DNA of 64,000 nucleotides from Cephalotus follicularis (lineage: Eukaryota; Streptophyta; Magnoliopsida; Oxalidales; Cephalotaceae). The stretch is taken from positions 4,379 to 68,378 of the forward strand of contig BDDD01005187.1 in assembly GCA_001972305.1 (NCBI GenBank), in the 5' to 3' direction. Position numbers and translations under genes: made by a program. Below the pieces are notes generated by a model, which ran no database searches, had not been told where the DNA came from, and saw only the letters and a list, made by a program, of their open reading frames with translations. Shown here piece by piece: positions 1 through 11,912 of this stretch. How positions within the stretch are numbered: the first letter of the stretch is position 1; every line of letters starts with the position of its first letter.

Positions 1-515
1 CTCTGGTCTGGTGAGGAAAGATACCGTTTCGATATCATTGTCATTACACTGGCATTACCGTAACATTATCATTTCACATTTATCCTTCTGGTGACAGTAC
101 AGAGGCTAACTAAAAACATATACCATCCCATACGAGCATATATAGACAGTTAATTGTGTAGAGGTTAGCTAGATATATACACCGTCCCATACCAGCATAT
201 ATAAATAGTTAACCACGTACACCATCCAGAGACAATACCAATACAATACGATTTAGCAATGGTACAGTCCTTAACAATTCACCCTATAACCGTATATTCA
301 TCAACCATTCATTTCATATTCATTCGATTCATAACAATTTCATTACTTTTTCCATAGCCGTAAAATGACCATTTCATTAATACAATACAATAAGCTTGAT
401 TACTAGTTTAGAGGGCACTGATCCGATAACAATACACTGTCAGATTTGGTTAACTCATTGGTAACATTTTGCTTATCCAAAGCATACATTCCGCCTTGTG
501 CAGTAGATTTTGGTC
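1..515 (-). other. degenerate interior of element K, no ORF
   Basis: This stretch lies downstream of the K gag on the minus strand and should hold the gag-protease linker and protease. I see no open frame worth calling and no protease motif. A tandem duplication of about 59 bp occupies roughly 102-220; both units carry CCCATAC and AGCATATATA. The AT-rich text resembles the K LTR at 2480-2600 in style, so a rearranged LTR piece is an alternative. No function is assigned. Confidence 0.4.
102..220. repeat. tandem duplication, about 59 bp x 2
   Basis: Unit 1 starts at GAGGCTAACTAAAAACATA (102) and unit 2 at GAGGTTAGCTAGATATATA (161). Both continue with an ACC-TCCCATAC-AGCATATATA pattern. The copies have diverged by point changes. 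Confidence 0.6.
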
Positions 516-1930
516 TCATTGGTTGCTTCCCACGGTCTCCCAGTCTCGAGCTAGCGTTAGAACGGCCCCGTCGTTGCTCTCCAGAATTGAGGTTTGATTG
601 AGAACCTTCCTATTGTGAGGCTGCACTGTATCCTGGTTGATTCCCATAATCGTACCTTCTATAGGGGCATTCGGCAGCTCTACGATCCAGAGATCCACAT
701 ATCAGACATTTACCAGTTTTCCACCAACAACCTTAAGATGCATGATTCGTTCGCTGGCAATATTCACATGGTTCATAAGGAACTTGACTGCTAGAGTTAG
801 CAAGTCTAGAGGGACTCCTGTGAGGAGACAATAGTCCCTGGTTCCTTTGTTGGGAACCCTATCCTCTCGTTCTCCATTGGGAATTATGAGACCGTTCCTC
901 AATTCTTGAAGGACTAGTGGGACTACCTGTGTCATGGGGGGATCCACCCCGTCCGGGGCTACTATCATAGTCCAATTTCTTGGATTTATTAATGCCCTCG
1001 GAACTCCTACCAGAAGGCCCATCTGGAGACACTGATCTCTTATTATCAGTCTGGATGTCCAAATTACGTATCTCGCTAATCACGGGTTTGATGTCTCTCG
1101 CTCTGCTTAAAACCTCAAAAAGAGATCTCAATCGGAGAGGTACTAGCTGTCGTCTGATATCAGGTCTAAGGCCAATAAGAAACTTCTTGGCCTTCCTTGT
1201 TTCACTTTCAACCATATACAGAGCTACTCTGGCCAACTCGGTGAACTTGGCCTCATACTGGGCCACTGTCATCTCATCTTGTGTCAGGTTTAGAAATTCA
1301 GCCTCTCTTTTGTCCACTTCAGCCTCGGGATAGTACTGTTCATTAAATTATTCTTTAAATTTGTCCCACGATTTGACTACCCCTCATCATTCCCATGAGT
1401 CTTCAATCATCTTCCACAAGTGATCTGCTTCGCCTTGCAACATATAGGTGGTGAAGAGAATCCTTTGGGAATCAGAACATTCCAAGACTGTGAAAATCTT
1501 TTCGATACGCATTAACCACCTTTCTGCTGCCACTGCATCTGTTATCCTGTAAACACCGGAGGATTCAATCTCAAGAATCTGACTAAGGGGTCCTCTAGTC
1601 GTGAAGGTTGATCAACTGATCTTCTTGCCGTCATTGAAAGCCTGAGAGGTCTTATCGTCGGGGGTTGTTCAGGTGCTTCAGCTACACGTCTATCCGGTCT
1701 GGCAGCTGAGGTTTGTTCTGATGCAGTTGCATGTCGCTGCATAAACTCTCTCATCTGAGCCATCATTGCCCGCATTCTTCTCATGAGACCCCTAAATTCC
1801 TGTTGACTAGGGGTGCAACTTCTGTCTCTTAAGCTGTATTTGTTTCTCTAGCATCTCTACTTACTCGAGTATGTCTAGTTGACGGCTCGGCTCTTGCTCT
1901 TCATGCAGTTCTACTTCGACGACCGTCCAT
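516..1930 (-). pseudogene. element K: Ty3/gypsy gag (broken)
   Basis: Capsid-nucleocapsid precursor of an LTR retrotransposon, which would assemble virus-like particles in the cytoplasm. Reading leftwards, a start-like ATG lies at 1930-1928, just inside the primer site. It is followed by an Arg-rich N-terminus with an in-frame TGA, and a Met/Arg-rich helix with LMRRMRAMMAQMREF (1784-1700). The retrotransposon gag core lies at about 1560-1000, including TVAQYEAKFTELARVA and FLIGLRPDIRRQL. A CCHC zinc-knuckle region lies at about 775-610, with CEYCQRTNH and CLICGS visible in one frame but cut by a TAA. At least two frame changes and several stops make it dead. The gag motif order fits Tekay or a near chromovirus lineage. 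No pol follows inside the window because the element runs off the left edge. Confidence 0.8.
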
Positions 1931-2039
1931 TTTCACTTCTGTATAACAACAAAGGGTTAATACCCACTCATTTATCCGCATGCAATCAACTTTATAAGAC
2001 AAGCACTCCTTACTGGTATACCCAACTTAGGAGAACCGC

Positions 2040-2052
2040 GACTCTGATACCA
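2040..2052 (-). other. element K primer binding site (tRNA-iMet type)
   Basis: The minus strand reads TGGTATCAGAGTC, complementary to the 3' end of plant initiator-Met tRNA. It sits 4 bp inside the LTR end (…CATTACA at 2057). This fixes the element's orientation and marks the LTR to its right as the 5' LTR. Confidence 0.85.
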
Positions 2053-2056
2053 AAAC

Positions 2057-3002
2057 TGTAATGCCCTGAACCCCAAGGGTGGACCCCTAAGGCTTGACAC
2101 GCTACTACAGTAAGAATCATTTCCAATAATCAGCGGAATAATTTAACAACATTTAACAATATAATAGTGCATGCAGAAAAATTCCAATAATTATCACTTG
2201 TGTGGATAAAACCCAATGTATACAACGCTGTTCACAAATAAAGCTCTGCCACAATCCGGCAGGTCAACAAAATTATAATTTCATCATTATACTCTTGGGT
2301 CGTCGAACTACAATAAGAGAGAGGAAACTCACCCGGCGCTTCAATCCTTTGCTTGCTGCGAAGCTCCACCTATATCTGACCCATTACATTAAAATACAAT
2401 GGGTCAGAGACCACTGGTCGTGTAGGAACTACCACCATGCATTTATGGAATACAGATGCAGCAAGTATATGCAATGTAAATGAGAGATGCAATCACAGTA
2501 CAATCTATACAGTCCATTCAGTACAACTATTCATTCCATAACAGTCATTACCAATCATTAACAATTACTGACAGTCATTATCAATCCTTCCATGGCATCC
2601 CCTACTTAAGGAGGAGCAGTAACGCACTCCAGACGTCAAGGCAGAGGAGCAGGGACAGGAATAGACATTACATTTTTTGTAGACCGAACATAATATTATT
2701 TATACCATAATAATAATAGTAACATTCAGTCAGTGTGGCTCATCTCGGTCGGTGATCAGTCGGCTCATCTCGATTGGTGATTCGACGACTCATCTCGGTC
2801 AGTGATCCATTGGGCTATCTCGGTGATCCTCCAGACGCATCTCAAAGATAGCCTTATAGGCTCCTCACGGTTGGTGATCCCGTAGGCTCATCTCGATTGG
2901 AGATCCGGTACAGTACAATAACACTACATTAATAATACATTATCATTACAGTAACAGTACACTACTAATCACTGTGGGTCTGCCTTTATAATAATACACT
3001 AC
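2057..3002 (-). mobile_element. element K 5' LTR, 3' part
   Basis: On the minus strand this is the end of the K 5' LTR, finishing GGGCATTACA next to the primer site. The rest of the LTR resumes at 16881 after the Athila-type insertion. The target-site duplication ACTAC occurs at 2998-3002 and again at 16881-16885. Joined, the LTR is about 2.9 kb. It holds a short tandem repeat (2735-2905) and no gene. Confidence 0.8.
2735..2905. repeat. short tandem repeat in K LTR
   Basis: About six imperfect units of roughly 25-30 bp built on CTCATCTCGGTCGGTGATC. The units have diverged (CTCATCTCGATTGGTGATT, GCTATCTCGGTGATCC and others). This lies in the 3' half of the LTR. Confidence 0.75.
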
Positions 3003-3128
3003 TGATGGGTGCCATTAGGCCGAATCAAAATTACCCTAATCTAACAATTTAGTAAGTGGAAGTAGGGATCGTTCCCACGAAGAGCTGAAAGGAGATGCTA
3101 TAAAAACAAACCTATGATGTACTAAAAC
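3003..3128 (-). mobile_element. Athila-type 3' LTR, terminal part
   Basis: This 126-bp piece starts TGATGGGTGCCATTAGG and matches the start of the right-hand LTR at 15357 almost base for base. It stops at TACTAAAAC, where solo LTR J was inserted. The LTR resumes at 10460. Confidence 0.88.
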
Positions 3129-6100
3129 TGTCAGGACCCGTTCCCGCTAACTCTATGGGACACGTGCCCTACCAGGTATGGCGCTCCTCTTGCCAACAAC
3201 CCTCATAAACTGAAATTGCCTGAGGAGCTATCTTAAAACTCCCCAGGAACCTATCGCGCAAAAGCCCATGGAGAAAGACTGGGCCGAACGAGCAACAAGC
3301 ATAAAACCCCTAAAGAGAGAGTTTGCATGCTTCTCACAAGCTCTCTTAACAGCCTGTGGTCCAACATGCCTGGGGACACCGCTTGTCCTCGGATCTTTCT
3401 CCTTCCCAGGATAAAACACCCTTAGCTCAGATCTAAAATGCTGCATATCACTTAACATCCTTTAAACAAAAATGCCCTGGGAGAGAGACACGTGCACCGC
3501 ATCTGCCCACTTAAACTCCCCTGGGGACACGCACCATGTCCCCTGGTACCCCTGCTCATCACAACAATACTAACATCCAAAACGCATAGCATAACTAACA
3601 CCTAGGGAGAAACCAACATAAGCGCCTGGGGAGAAACCCACGCACGCTTCACGTGATCACTTAACTCCACACGAGACCACGCATACATATCTTGTCCCCC
3701 GGCGTAAAACCTTCCCTACACATCCCTAAGGATCACATAACAAAGCAAACATCATACGCACCGTTTAACTTAAAACATAAAGCACTTAACAAACTTATGC
3801 CCGTCTTGGGCCTTACTCTAACATGGAACCCCTTGCCCCTCACTCTAGGGACACCTTCCCTGCTCCCTTGTCAAGGCCCAACATCAACATCAACATCATC
3901 CTGGGGATACCCTGCCTCCCGGGGGAAAGCTCATTACCCATGCTCCCAAGCATAAACATAACACCCTTGCTGGGCTCGTCTCCGCTATACTAGCCTGGGG
4001 ACTCTCTAGCTCTCCTGTCAGGCCTGGGATCACAATACTCAAAACATGAAAAGGTAATAAAAACACATGATGAACACATCTATAAACTCATAACATCCAT
4101 AACATATCTCAAAAGTATAAAACCATTACATATTTGAGCCCTAGCATACATACAATGCCTTCCCTGGCAAGCAAAAGAATATCAAAGCTTACAAAGAAAA
4201 TGGGACGCCCCGTCACATTTACGAGACTGATTTACAAAACACGTGAGCGTGCAAAACACGCGAGTAGAATATTAGTTTTACTAATATTGTTATTATATAT
4301 TATGTTATAAAAAAATGGTGAAAGCGCCTGGAAGGCGCTAGAAAGTGCCAAGCATATATTAGAAACAGAGAGACCCGGGCGTATAGCGCCCGGGAATGAA
4401 GAAAACAGGGGAGACGCAGAGAGGGATACAGAGCGCCAGAGAAGATGCTCTGCAAGGCGCCGGAGGCCGGGGAAGATGGCGGACGGCGTGACCTCCACTC
4501 CAGGTATCCTTCTTCTCCCTCTTCCTTCTCCTTTCTTCTTGTTCTCTTCCTCTCAGCCGACTCTCCTCCACTGTCGTTTTCAGCACGGGTTGGGCCGGTC
4601 ATGGTCTAGAAGAGCAGCTCTACTCATATTGACGGCAGTTGAGGCATGAATCAGCCAGATTTTTAACTGTTTGAGTCGACTGAGTCTAGCTGACTCACTG
4701 CCGCCTGTGACTCCACGTTTGGAGCCAATTCCCGGCGAGTCTTGGTTACCAATGAGTAGCCTGGACGCTGTGAAAGCTAGTGGTGGCTTGGCCAGTGCAA
4801 TGGCGACTCTGTCGGAGCTCCGTCAAGACGACAGCCGCCGATTTCCGGCAAGTCTTGGGCGGAGACATGTAGACCAGGTCGTTCTGTGACTTATTTGTGA
4901 AGCGGCCTAAATTATTGGATGACCAGCGAGTCGAGCTCACTGCCAGCTATGATCGAGCGTTTCTACTCTGAGTCACGGCGGCTCCTCAGCCATAATGCAT
5001 AGCTCAGTCAATGTAGGGGTTGTTGGTGTCGTGACCGGGACTGTAGAGGGTTGGCCGGAATCTGTCCGCAGCTTCGGTGACGCGCGATGTTTGATGTATG
5101 TGTATATAATATAATGCGATTGTGATATTCCATGCAAAGTGAAGGATTTGATTGATGATGGTGGAGTTTTCAATCCACGATAGGGAATTCGATAGCCGAT
5201 CTTGATTTCAACGTCTTGGGAGGTGAATTTCCTCTCCCATAGTAATTTCGTTATTTGCATCTATTACATTGATATGTGTAGTAAATAATTATGGTTGTAT
5301 TGGAACGGGTTATAAGTTAATGATAGTGAATTGTGAGTTTTCTTCCTGTTACCTTTTAATTAGTTGATATATGCATGTCTACACATGGTGTAGAGGTTCT
5401 AGTTTAGATATTGAATAATTGAGAACATATGTTCATGTACAGGCATAGAATTGAAAGTGTTTAAGGGCTTAATGAATGGTATTTGTACGAGTATGTTAAT
5501 GTTGGAATTAATGAGTATTAAGAGTAGAGATTGAATGGATATATGAATATAACTTGCATATGTGTATATATAGGTGAAACATGGATACTATTAGTGGAAA
5601 GTGTAAAAATGAGATAGCAAGGTTATGTAAGTGGTTCAGTGCATTTATAAGCGATAAGGAGATTATATGAATACGTTGAGAATTTATTATAAGTTGCTAA
5701 GAGAGTATATGTGAATGGTGTGCTAATGAATCTTTGAGGTTCATGGATGTTAGAGATTCTAGTAAGAGTAAAATGGGGAATATAGTGATCATATAGCCTA
5801 TATGTGCATTTTATACATCACTCGTTATATAAGCATGGAAAGTATGCTTATGGATATTGTTATATAATAACGTTGTAGACTTGGAATCCTGTATTCGATC
5901 CGGAGCCATCGAGGGGTTAACCAGCGGTTGTTACCTTCCGTAAATCAGTGAGTAGAACATCTCCTTCCTTACTTTATTTTATTTGTTCTTGATATTCCTT
6001 GATGATGGATATTAATTATATTTGTATGTTGACGATAGCCTGTTGTTGATTTCTATGATTCGTGATATGTTGATTCCATAATTGTTCTTGGAATCCATTA

Positions 6101-7177
6101 TCGGTATTTCGATTGAATGTTAATATTGATATGACTTGTTAATAGTCGATTTGAAACCAATTCCTTAATCGTTTGCTTTGAGCCCTCTGTTGGTATCCCG
6201 ATCGAATGTTTACATTGATATGAGACCTTGTGATCGTATATTCATTTCACCTAGCGATGTCGTATCCGCATTGGCTCCTACGGACATATATTATTTCTGT
6301 TGTTGTTCTTGTTGTTATATCTGTTTGACTTCAACGAAGATCTATTTCGTTCTAGTGCTATTGTTATATTCATTCTAGCTTCGTGTTGTCATGTTGGAGT
6401 TGTATTGTTAGCTATGTGCTCTTTTGTAGTTCTTTTATGAAATGGCTATTGAGGGCCAGATTTGTTAAGTTTTATTGGTTTCCACATTCTTATACTTGAG
6501 CTTTGTTGTTGATGCCGTTGAGCAATTATTTATTTGAGAGTCCTGTTGTTTTCATATGTGCCCGGTTTCTTGTGATATGTGATCTTGGTTGGGATTTGTA
6601 TCCCGGTTGTCTTCTGTTAACGTATTCATGATTGTGATGTGATTCCGAGCGGTTATATGCTCGATGCTCTGGGTGAATTGGTCACCTTCTCACACTTGTG
6701 ACTTTATGACTTGTTATATTATTTTACTATGTTTTACTCTGATGCTGGGCACCGAGATTATGCATATGGTTTTACCAGTCCAAGGAGTGGTATATGTTCG
6801 ACGCTCAACTCTACTTAGCAGGCCCATTGGTCTATGATGGGGTGTTATGTGGAAACTGCCCCCGGGTTCCATACCTGGATCTGCGGCATACTGTTGTCTA
6901 TGATGGTATGCTGAGTGTGAGTGCAGCAGAGCTGCTCCATTACCCTCCTATTGGACTGTGTTTTGTTGTTGATATATATTGCACGCGGGCCCCTTGGATG
7001 AGGTTGAGTGTGCGTGCGGGTTTTCTCAGCGAAGGCTAGGGTCCGTGTAGCATATGCCGGCCCCTCGTGCGAGGTATGGATGTTATGCTTACCATAGGCA
7101 CTCTGCAACGGTGTATGATGGATGATGATCACATCATGTAGCCTATTGGCCTATATTATTGCTGCAGCAGTTATGTT

Positions 7178-7239
7178 ATGACGCCATGTGATTTGGCGGG
7201 GATATGATATGACGCCATGTGATTTGGCCGGGATATGAG
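7178..7239. repeat. 31-bp tandem repeat x 2 in L
   Basis: Two adjacent 31-bp units start ATGACGCCATGTGATTTGGC and differ at a few positions. They lie in the part of the LTR where sister families carry their own minisatellites. Confidence 0.85.
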
Positions 7240-7828
7240 ACAGTGACAGGATTGGTACCAATATCCCCTTATATTTTATTGTTTATGATTCTTTGGGCAC
7301 ATATTACATTCTTGATGTTTGATATTTGATTTATGATCGTATCTTTGAGTTTTGATATTCAGATACTTGGATTTATTGTTACTCTCATGTATTTGATTCT
7401 GTCTTGATTTGATATTCGTTCAGTGGACTTCCTTGATGAGTCCTTGGTTAATTCACTGTGAGTCCATCATATTGTAAAGTATTGACTTGATCATTGAGAT
7501 TGTTTCATGGATTCTTACGTTATTGCATTTGATGAGTTTGAGCGTTATTTTATGGAGCCATGATGGTCTTTCATTTCTTTCATTTATTGATTCTACCAGC
7601 ATGAGTTTATATTCTTGACCACATCCTTGATTCTTGATACTTTATGTACTCTGATTTTATTGTACTCGTGAGTTTTGAGCTTTGAGATGATCTTGATTTC
7701 TTTTTTGGATCTTGTTATCATTTCTTGACTTAAGTTTATATTGTGGAGCTAATTGTTGAGTATCGAGATTTCCTTCTCGGATTTCATTTATACTTGCGTA
7801 TCTTGATTCCTTTTTGTGAGTTAACGTT

Positions 7829-7888
7829 TGTGATCTCGACATCCCTTTGTGATCTCGATATCCCTTTGTAATCTCGATATCCTTTGTG
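7829..7888. repeat. 20-bp tandem repeat x 3 in L
   Basis: Three units of TGTGATCTCGACATCCCTT type (GATCTCGATATCCCTTTGT). They are slightly diverged, and the third loses one C. Confidence 0.8.
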
Positions 7889-8050
7889 GGTCATGATGTG
7901 TTATGAATCTTGATATCTTCTGTTGATTTTGACTACCTTTTTGGATCTTGATTTCATCTTGCTGTAGATTTACTTTGCATTCTATTTTGAACTTATATCA
8001 TTTCTCTTTTTATTTGCTATATAGTTATGGGAGATGTATTTATTGTTTCA

Positions 8051-8098
8051 ACTCACTTAGTCATTTGGACTAACCCCCTCTCTTTTCTTGCCTCCCAG
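8051..8098 (+). promoter_or_regulatory. conserved LTR motif plus splice-acceptor-like tract (L)
   Basis: ACTCACTTAGTCATTTGGAC followed by TAACCCCCTCTC and a pyrimidine-rich run ending CCTCCCAG. The same motif is seen in B (21059-21104), E (24974-25018 and 36536-36580), E2 (55313-55356) and, reversed, J (8834-8861). A 3' splice site in the retrotransposon leader is an inference. Confidence 0.5.
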
Positions 8099-9195
8099 AT
8101 AAAGGCAAGATGGTAAGCGATTGTTAGATCTGTTCAGTAGATGATGGACCACGAGGGCAGGGCATGCTACCAGGGTTTCGACACATGCAAAGCAAAACTA
8201 CATCAGCATTTAAATTATGCATTTACTTATATTTTTAAATAAATATTTTCTCTTATGGTTTTGTTTTAAAAAGGGCAGAGCCCTATAGATTTACTTTTCT
8301 GCTTTGATGATATGGTTGAGGCTGAGCCCAACCCATGTTTACTGCTTTAAAAATTGTGGTTTGCTGAGGACTGAGCCCACTTTATAAACCGTCGATTCCT
8401 CCTTCAGGAGTGTATTTTTATAAACTTGTTTTTCTTTACAGGGGGAATAGTCCGATAAACGGATACTTCATGCCCGATTTTTGTAAAAATTTAAGAGTTA
8501 GAAAATTTTTTAAGGTTTGAAGAAAAGTTCAAGTTTAAAGTGAGTTTTATAAAATCCATATGGTGACTTCCGAAAGGAAGTTGTCATGTGGAATGTCATA
8601 TCCGTTCTCGGTAGGATATTGGTTGTCGTAGGGAACGGGTGTGACAGAAAAGCTGCTCTAAGCTACACTACTACAAAAGAAGAGTAAAAGAACCCAGAGA
8701 ATGCCCAATGCAATGCAAAGCTAAAGGCCTAAGCTGGCGTCTCGTGCTACTGAGCTCAAAAACTACCTTGCTGAGCTGTCGACTGCTGGGCTGGAGGGTC
8801 TCCTTCGGCTGGTTGGTCTACAAAACAATCTGTGAGGGGATTAGTCCAACTGACTAAGTGACTGGGAACAAAACATCCTCTGGTACATTCGTTAAAATGA
8901 ATGTGCTAAAAGAAAGCTTACTATGAGCATGAGTAACTATCCCAACTGGGGAAAAGACTGTATACAAAGCATATCTCATGGCATACAATAAGGAAAAGTT
9001 CTAAGTACTTGAAGAAAACTTACTCTTTTCTCTACTTAGCTAGTTCTAGAATATTCATGAAAGCTGAAACAACATAAGAATACAACTTATTAAAAGAAGA
9101 TATCTGAAAAAGAAGAACTGGGGTCCTTCCCGGCTAAACACCCGAGGGGAACAACTAAGATATAACTGGCTTTTCTTTGTTGTGCTTGCTTTGCT

Positions 9196-9315
9196 GTTTA
9201 CATAATATAGTTGTCAACTTATAGTGGACTGAGCTGATCTAGGCCGAAGCCTGGTGGTTACATAATATACTTGCCAACTTATAGTGGCTTGAGCTGATCT
9301 AGGCCAAAGCCTACT
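9196..9315. repeat. 60-bp tandem repeat x 2 in J
   Basis: Units share CATAATATA, AACTTATAGTGG and GAGCTGATCTAGGCC at an exact 60-bp period (9201 and 9261). Confidence 0.85.
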
Positions 9316-9509
9316 TGGCAGTAACTGCCGAGAACCCATGGTTCCCTCTGTGCTTGCTGTTCTTGCTTCACTTACTTACTAAGATGATGGCATGACTACC
9401 AAGGACAGAGTCTTCCTCTGAACTGAAGGCATTGATGCCGAGGACAAAGTCCTCCTCTAGAAAACATACTGAGAGGCTCTAATCTCTACTATATCTGATA
9501 ACTTAGCTC

Positions 9510-9780
9510 AACTGTACTCATACCCTACACATTGTCCTAGCAACAATCCAAGGATATCCATGTATGGAACCTGGGGACAGACTCACTCAACTTCTCATCC
9601 TGTGATGATAGGCTGAGGAGGAAGGAGCTTGTACATGTGTGTTCTACTGCACTCATACCCTGAACACTGTCCTAGCCACAATATTAGGAGATCCAAGTAG
9701 GACCTAGGAGCAGACTCGCTCAACAACCCATCATAGACAATAGGTACACTGAGGAGGGGGGTGAACACATACACGTCATC
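9510..9780. repeat. about 136-bp imperfect repeat x 2 in J
   Basis: CTCATACCCT…GTCCTAGC recurs about 136 bp apart (near 9515 and 9651). Each copy is followed by AGGA, CAGACTC-CTCAAC and a CTGAGGAGG tail. Confidence 0.65.
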
Positions 9781-10459
9781 TCATCCGTGGATGAAGCGAT
9801 ATAAGAAAGCTTAACATCTTGCTTGCTCTGGTCTCTGGGAACACTCCACTCAAAAAGAATGGTTAACATAAGATGTTAAGGAAACAACTTCCCATCTAAA
9901 CTCATTTATTGAAACTAAAGCTGAAGAAAAGGATTCTCAAAGATCATAAGATGAACAATAAAATGCTTTAAAAGAAAGGATGTCCCACGCACAGTTCTTG
10001 CTACTTCCTTGGATGCTAACATCCCTTTTTCTCTGCTACTCTCTTCCTCTGGCTTGTCTGCTTCTTTCCTTTACCTTGCCTGCTTCTTCCACTACTGCGC
10101 TCAGAAAGCTTCTACTGCTACTGGTCCAAGCGTAAGAACGAAGAAGAAGAAGAAAAGAAAACTAGACTCTCTCTCTCTAAAACTCTCTAACCTGCTGAAG
10201 CTAGAAGAAAGGATGGCTACAACTCAAAAAGTATCCACACTAATCCCAACTTAAGCCGTCTTTTGTCTTGGAAGTTGGAATCTTCCTCAACAAGCTTTGC
10301 ATAAAAGTCCTTCAACTTCCACAAATCCTACTTAAACCTTGGCTTAACATCCTTCTCTTATCCATTATTACACATAAGCCCAAAAGACAAAAGAAAGCAT
10401 ATCATATAACTTTAAAAAGAAAAGAGCTCTTAAACTCCAAAAAGGAACGGGGTATTACA

Positions 10460-11744
10460 AAAACAGAAAATAAATGAACAATAAAAATAACTTAGAAAAG
10501 ATGATTGGTTCGATTAAACTATGGCAATGAGAAATTGAACAATTCAAATTAAATATCTAATGTAAATTAACAAAATAAATAAATAAGACAAGTAATATGA
10601 AAAAGCAATCCCGTAGATGGGAGAATCCTCGCATGCATATATATATATATACTCAAATTCAAGACACAAGTTTCAGGTTAGCGCAGAAAATTACCGAATT
10701 AACCTATGTACAACCTATCCTGTCAAACCTTGATACTCTCAAAGGTTGATTGGTTAAAGGGTGTCTTTGGTTAACACAGCAAACTAGTGAATTAATTTAG
10801 GTACAACCTATCTTGTCACACCTTGATACTCTCAAAAGGTTAATTGGTTAAAGGATGTCATTGGTTCAATCACATAAAAAGTATTGCATGATGTAGATGA
10901 ATTAGAGCTACTAACAATAAAACATCAAAACATATTATATATTAAAAATTCTTCTCATCAATGTTCCAATACATTAATTAAAAAAAATGTCTCACAAACA
11001 TGCAATTAAACTTGAAACCAAAACCGAAATATATATATAACATGGGTTCATCTATATCTAGGTATTAAAATACTTAGCCGAGCATGATGAGATGGCAGAA
11101 AATTTCTTCAATGAATTCTCCATTAAAATCAGCTGCTTTCCTCTACTGCTGTCTCGCTTCCCTCTGCTCTATGCTCTCGTGTGTCTCGTCTCTTCTTCTT
11201 TTTTCTATCGCTTTATGCCATATATATATACGCATGCAGCCGACAAAAGAAACCTAAGGCAACTTAAAACATGGTTTGATTATATTTGGCGCATGGGCTC
11301 GTGCAGGTTGCATGCATGGGATGTTGGGCGTTTGGATTATTGTATGCATGGGACGCATGAATTGCTGGGCTGATGACCAATGCATATGGCCTTTATGGGC
11401 ATCACTTCATGGGTTGCTGGTGTCTACTTGAAGAATGGTGCACATGGATTGAAGACTGCGGTGTTTTTCACGAGACGACATGTGGCGCATGGCTTCAAAT
11501 GATTCAACATTTGTTTTCTTACAATATCTCTTCATCGGAGCTTTAGAATGAATCGGCCCAAGAACTAAAAGTGCTCCAAATAATTTTATGAACAAAATGA
11601 GTCCAATATTCAATATCTTATGAGCCTTAAATTTTGACTTCTCTCGCTTAAGTGGGTGCACTCTTTAAGCGATCTTTGACTTCAAACCACTTTAACTCGA
11701 AAAGTTGCGTTTTAGCTTCATTTTCTCTTATTCCTCCATAATCA
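10460..11744 (-). mobile_element. Athila-type 3' LTR, main part
   Basis: Resumes after J at AAAACAGAAAATAAATG and runs parallel to 15477-16777 of the 5' LTR, including the paired TGATACTCTCAAAGGTTGATT repeats. It ends at CCATAATCA. The 5' LTR continues for another 103 bp to TATGCTTATCA, so the first part of U3 is missing here. A short (AT)n run lies at 10637-10650. Confidence 0.85.
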
Positions 11745-11848
11745 AACTATGTAAACATCAAACTGCACGTACTTTACCTACAAAAACAATGACAAACAAA
11801 AACAAAAGCATAAAAGAAACGAGATATATAAAATAAAATAAAAACATA

Positions 11849-11876
11849 GTGGGTTGCCTCCCACCAAGCGCTTTGC
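11849..11876 (-). other. conserved Athila/TAT-type non-coding block
   Basis: The minus strand reads GCAAAGCGCTTGGTGGGAGG followed by CAACCCAC. A block with GGGAGGCAACCCA downstream of the coding region recurs in plant Athila/TAT elements, from general knowledge. Its role is unknown. It supports the lineage call and marks the region just before the 3' LTR. Confidence 0.6.
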
Positions 11877-11912
11877 TTTAACGTCTTTGACTAGGCGCAA
11901 CTGGTGTGGATA

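Larger units (their letters stand above)
4201..8646 (+). mobile_element. solo LTR L (B-family relative)
   Basis: Begins TGGGACGCCCCGTCACA and ends GGGAACGGGTGTGACA. It is flanked by GAAAA at 4196-4200 and 8647-8651. Blocks shared with element B's LTR include GGCGGACGGCGTGACC (about 4480), the motif at 8051-8080 and CATGCCCGATTTTTGTAAAAA (about 8470). It is therefore a longer (4.45 kb) relative of B's LTR. A TATA-like TATAAAAA lies at 4305-4312, only about 105 bp from the start. Small ORFs inside are not conserved and are not called. Confidence 0.82.
3129..10459 (-). mobile_element. solo LTR J (split by solo LTR L)
   Basis: Starts TGTCAGGACCCGTTCCC and ends GGAACGGGGTATTACA. It is flanked by the 5-bp duplication AAAAC (3124-3128 and 10460-10464); the uninterrupted sister site at 15476-15490 has a single AAAAC. 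Removing L leaves about 2.88 kb with no gag or pol, so this is a solo LTR. Minus orientation is inferred because its minus-strand end resembles the plus-strand end of L. The motif at 8834-8861 also matches, in reverse, the LTR motif of B, E and L. It holds tandem repeats near 9196-9315 and 9510-9780. Confidence 0.8.

Noticed and set aside
4232..4602. Overlapping 75-100-residue minus-strand ORFs
   Set aside because: They lie in the leader part of solo LTR L (purine/pyrimidine-rich, matching 18900-19080 in B), with no conserved frame between L and B.
10637..10650. (AT)n run as a promoter TATA box
   Set aside because: It is a microsatellite of variable length between the two Athila-type LTRs and has no fixed spacing to the LTR start.
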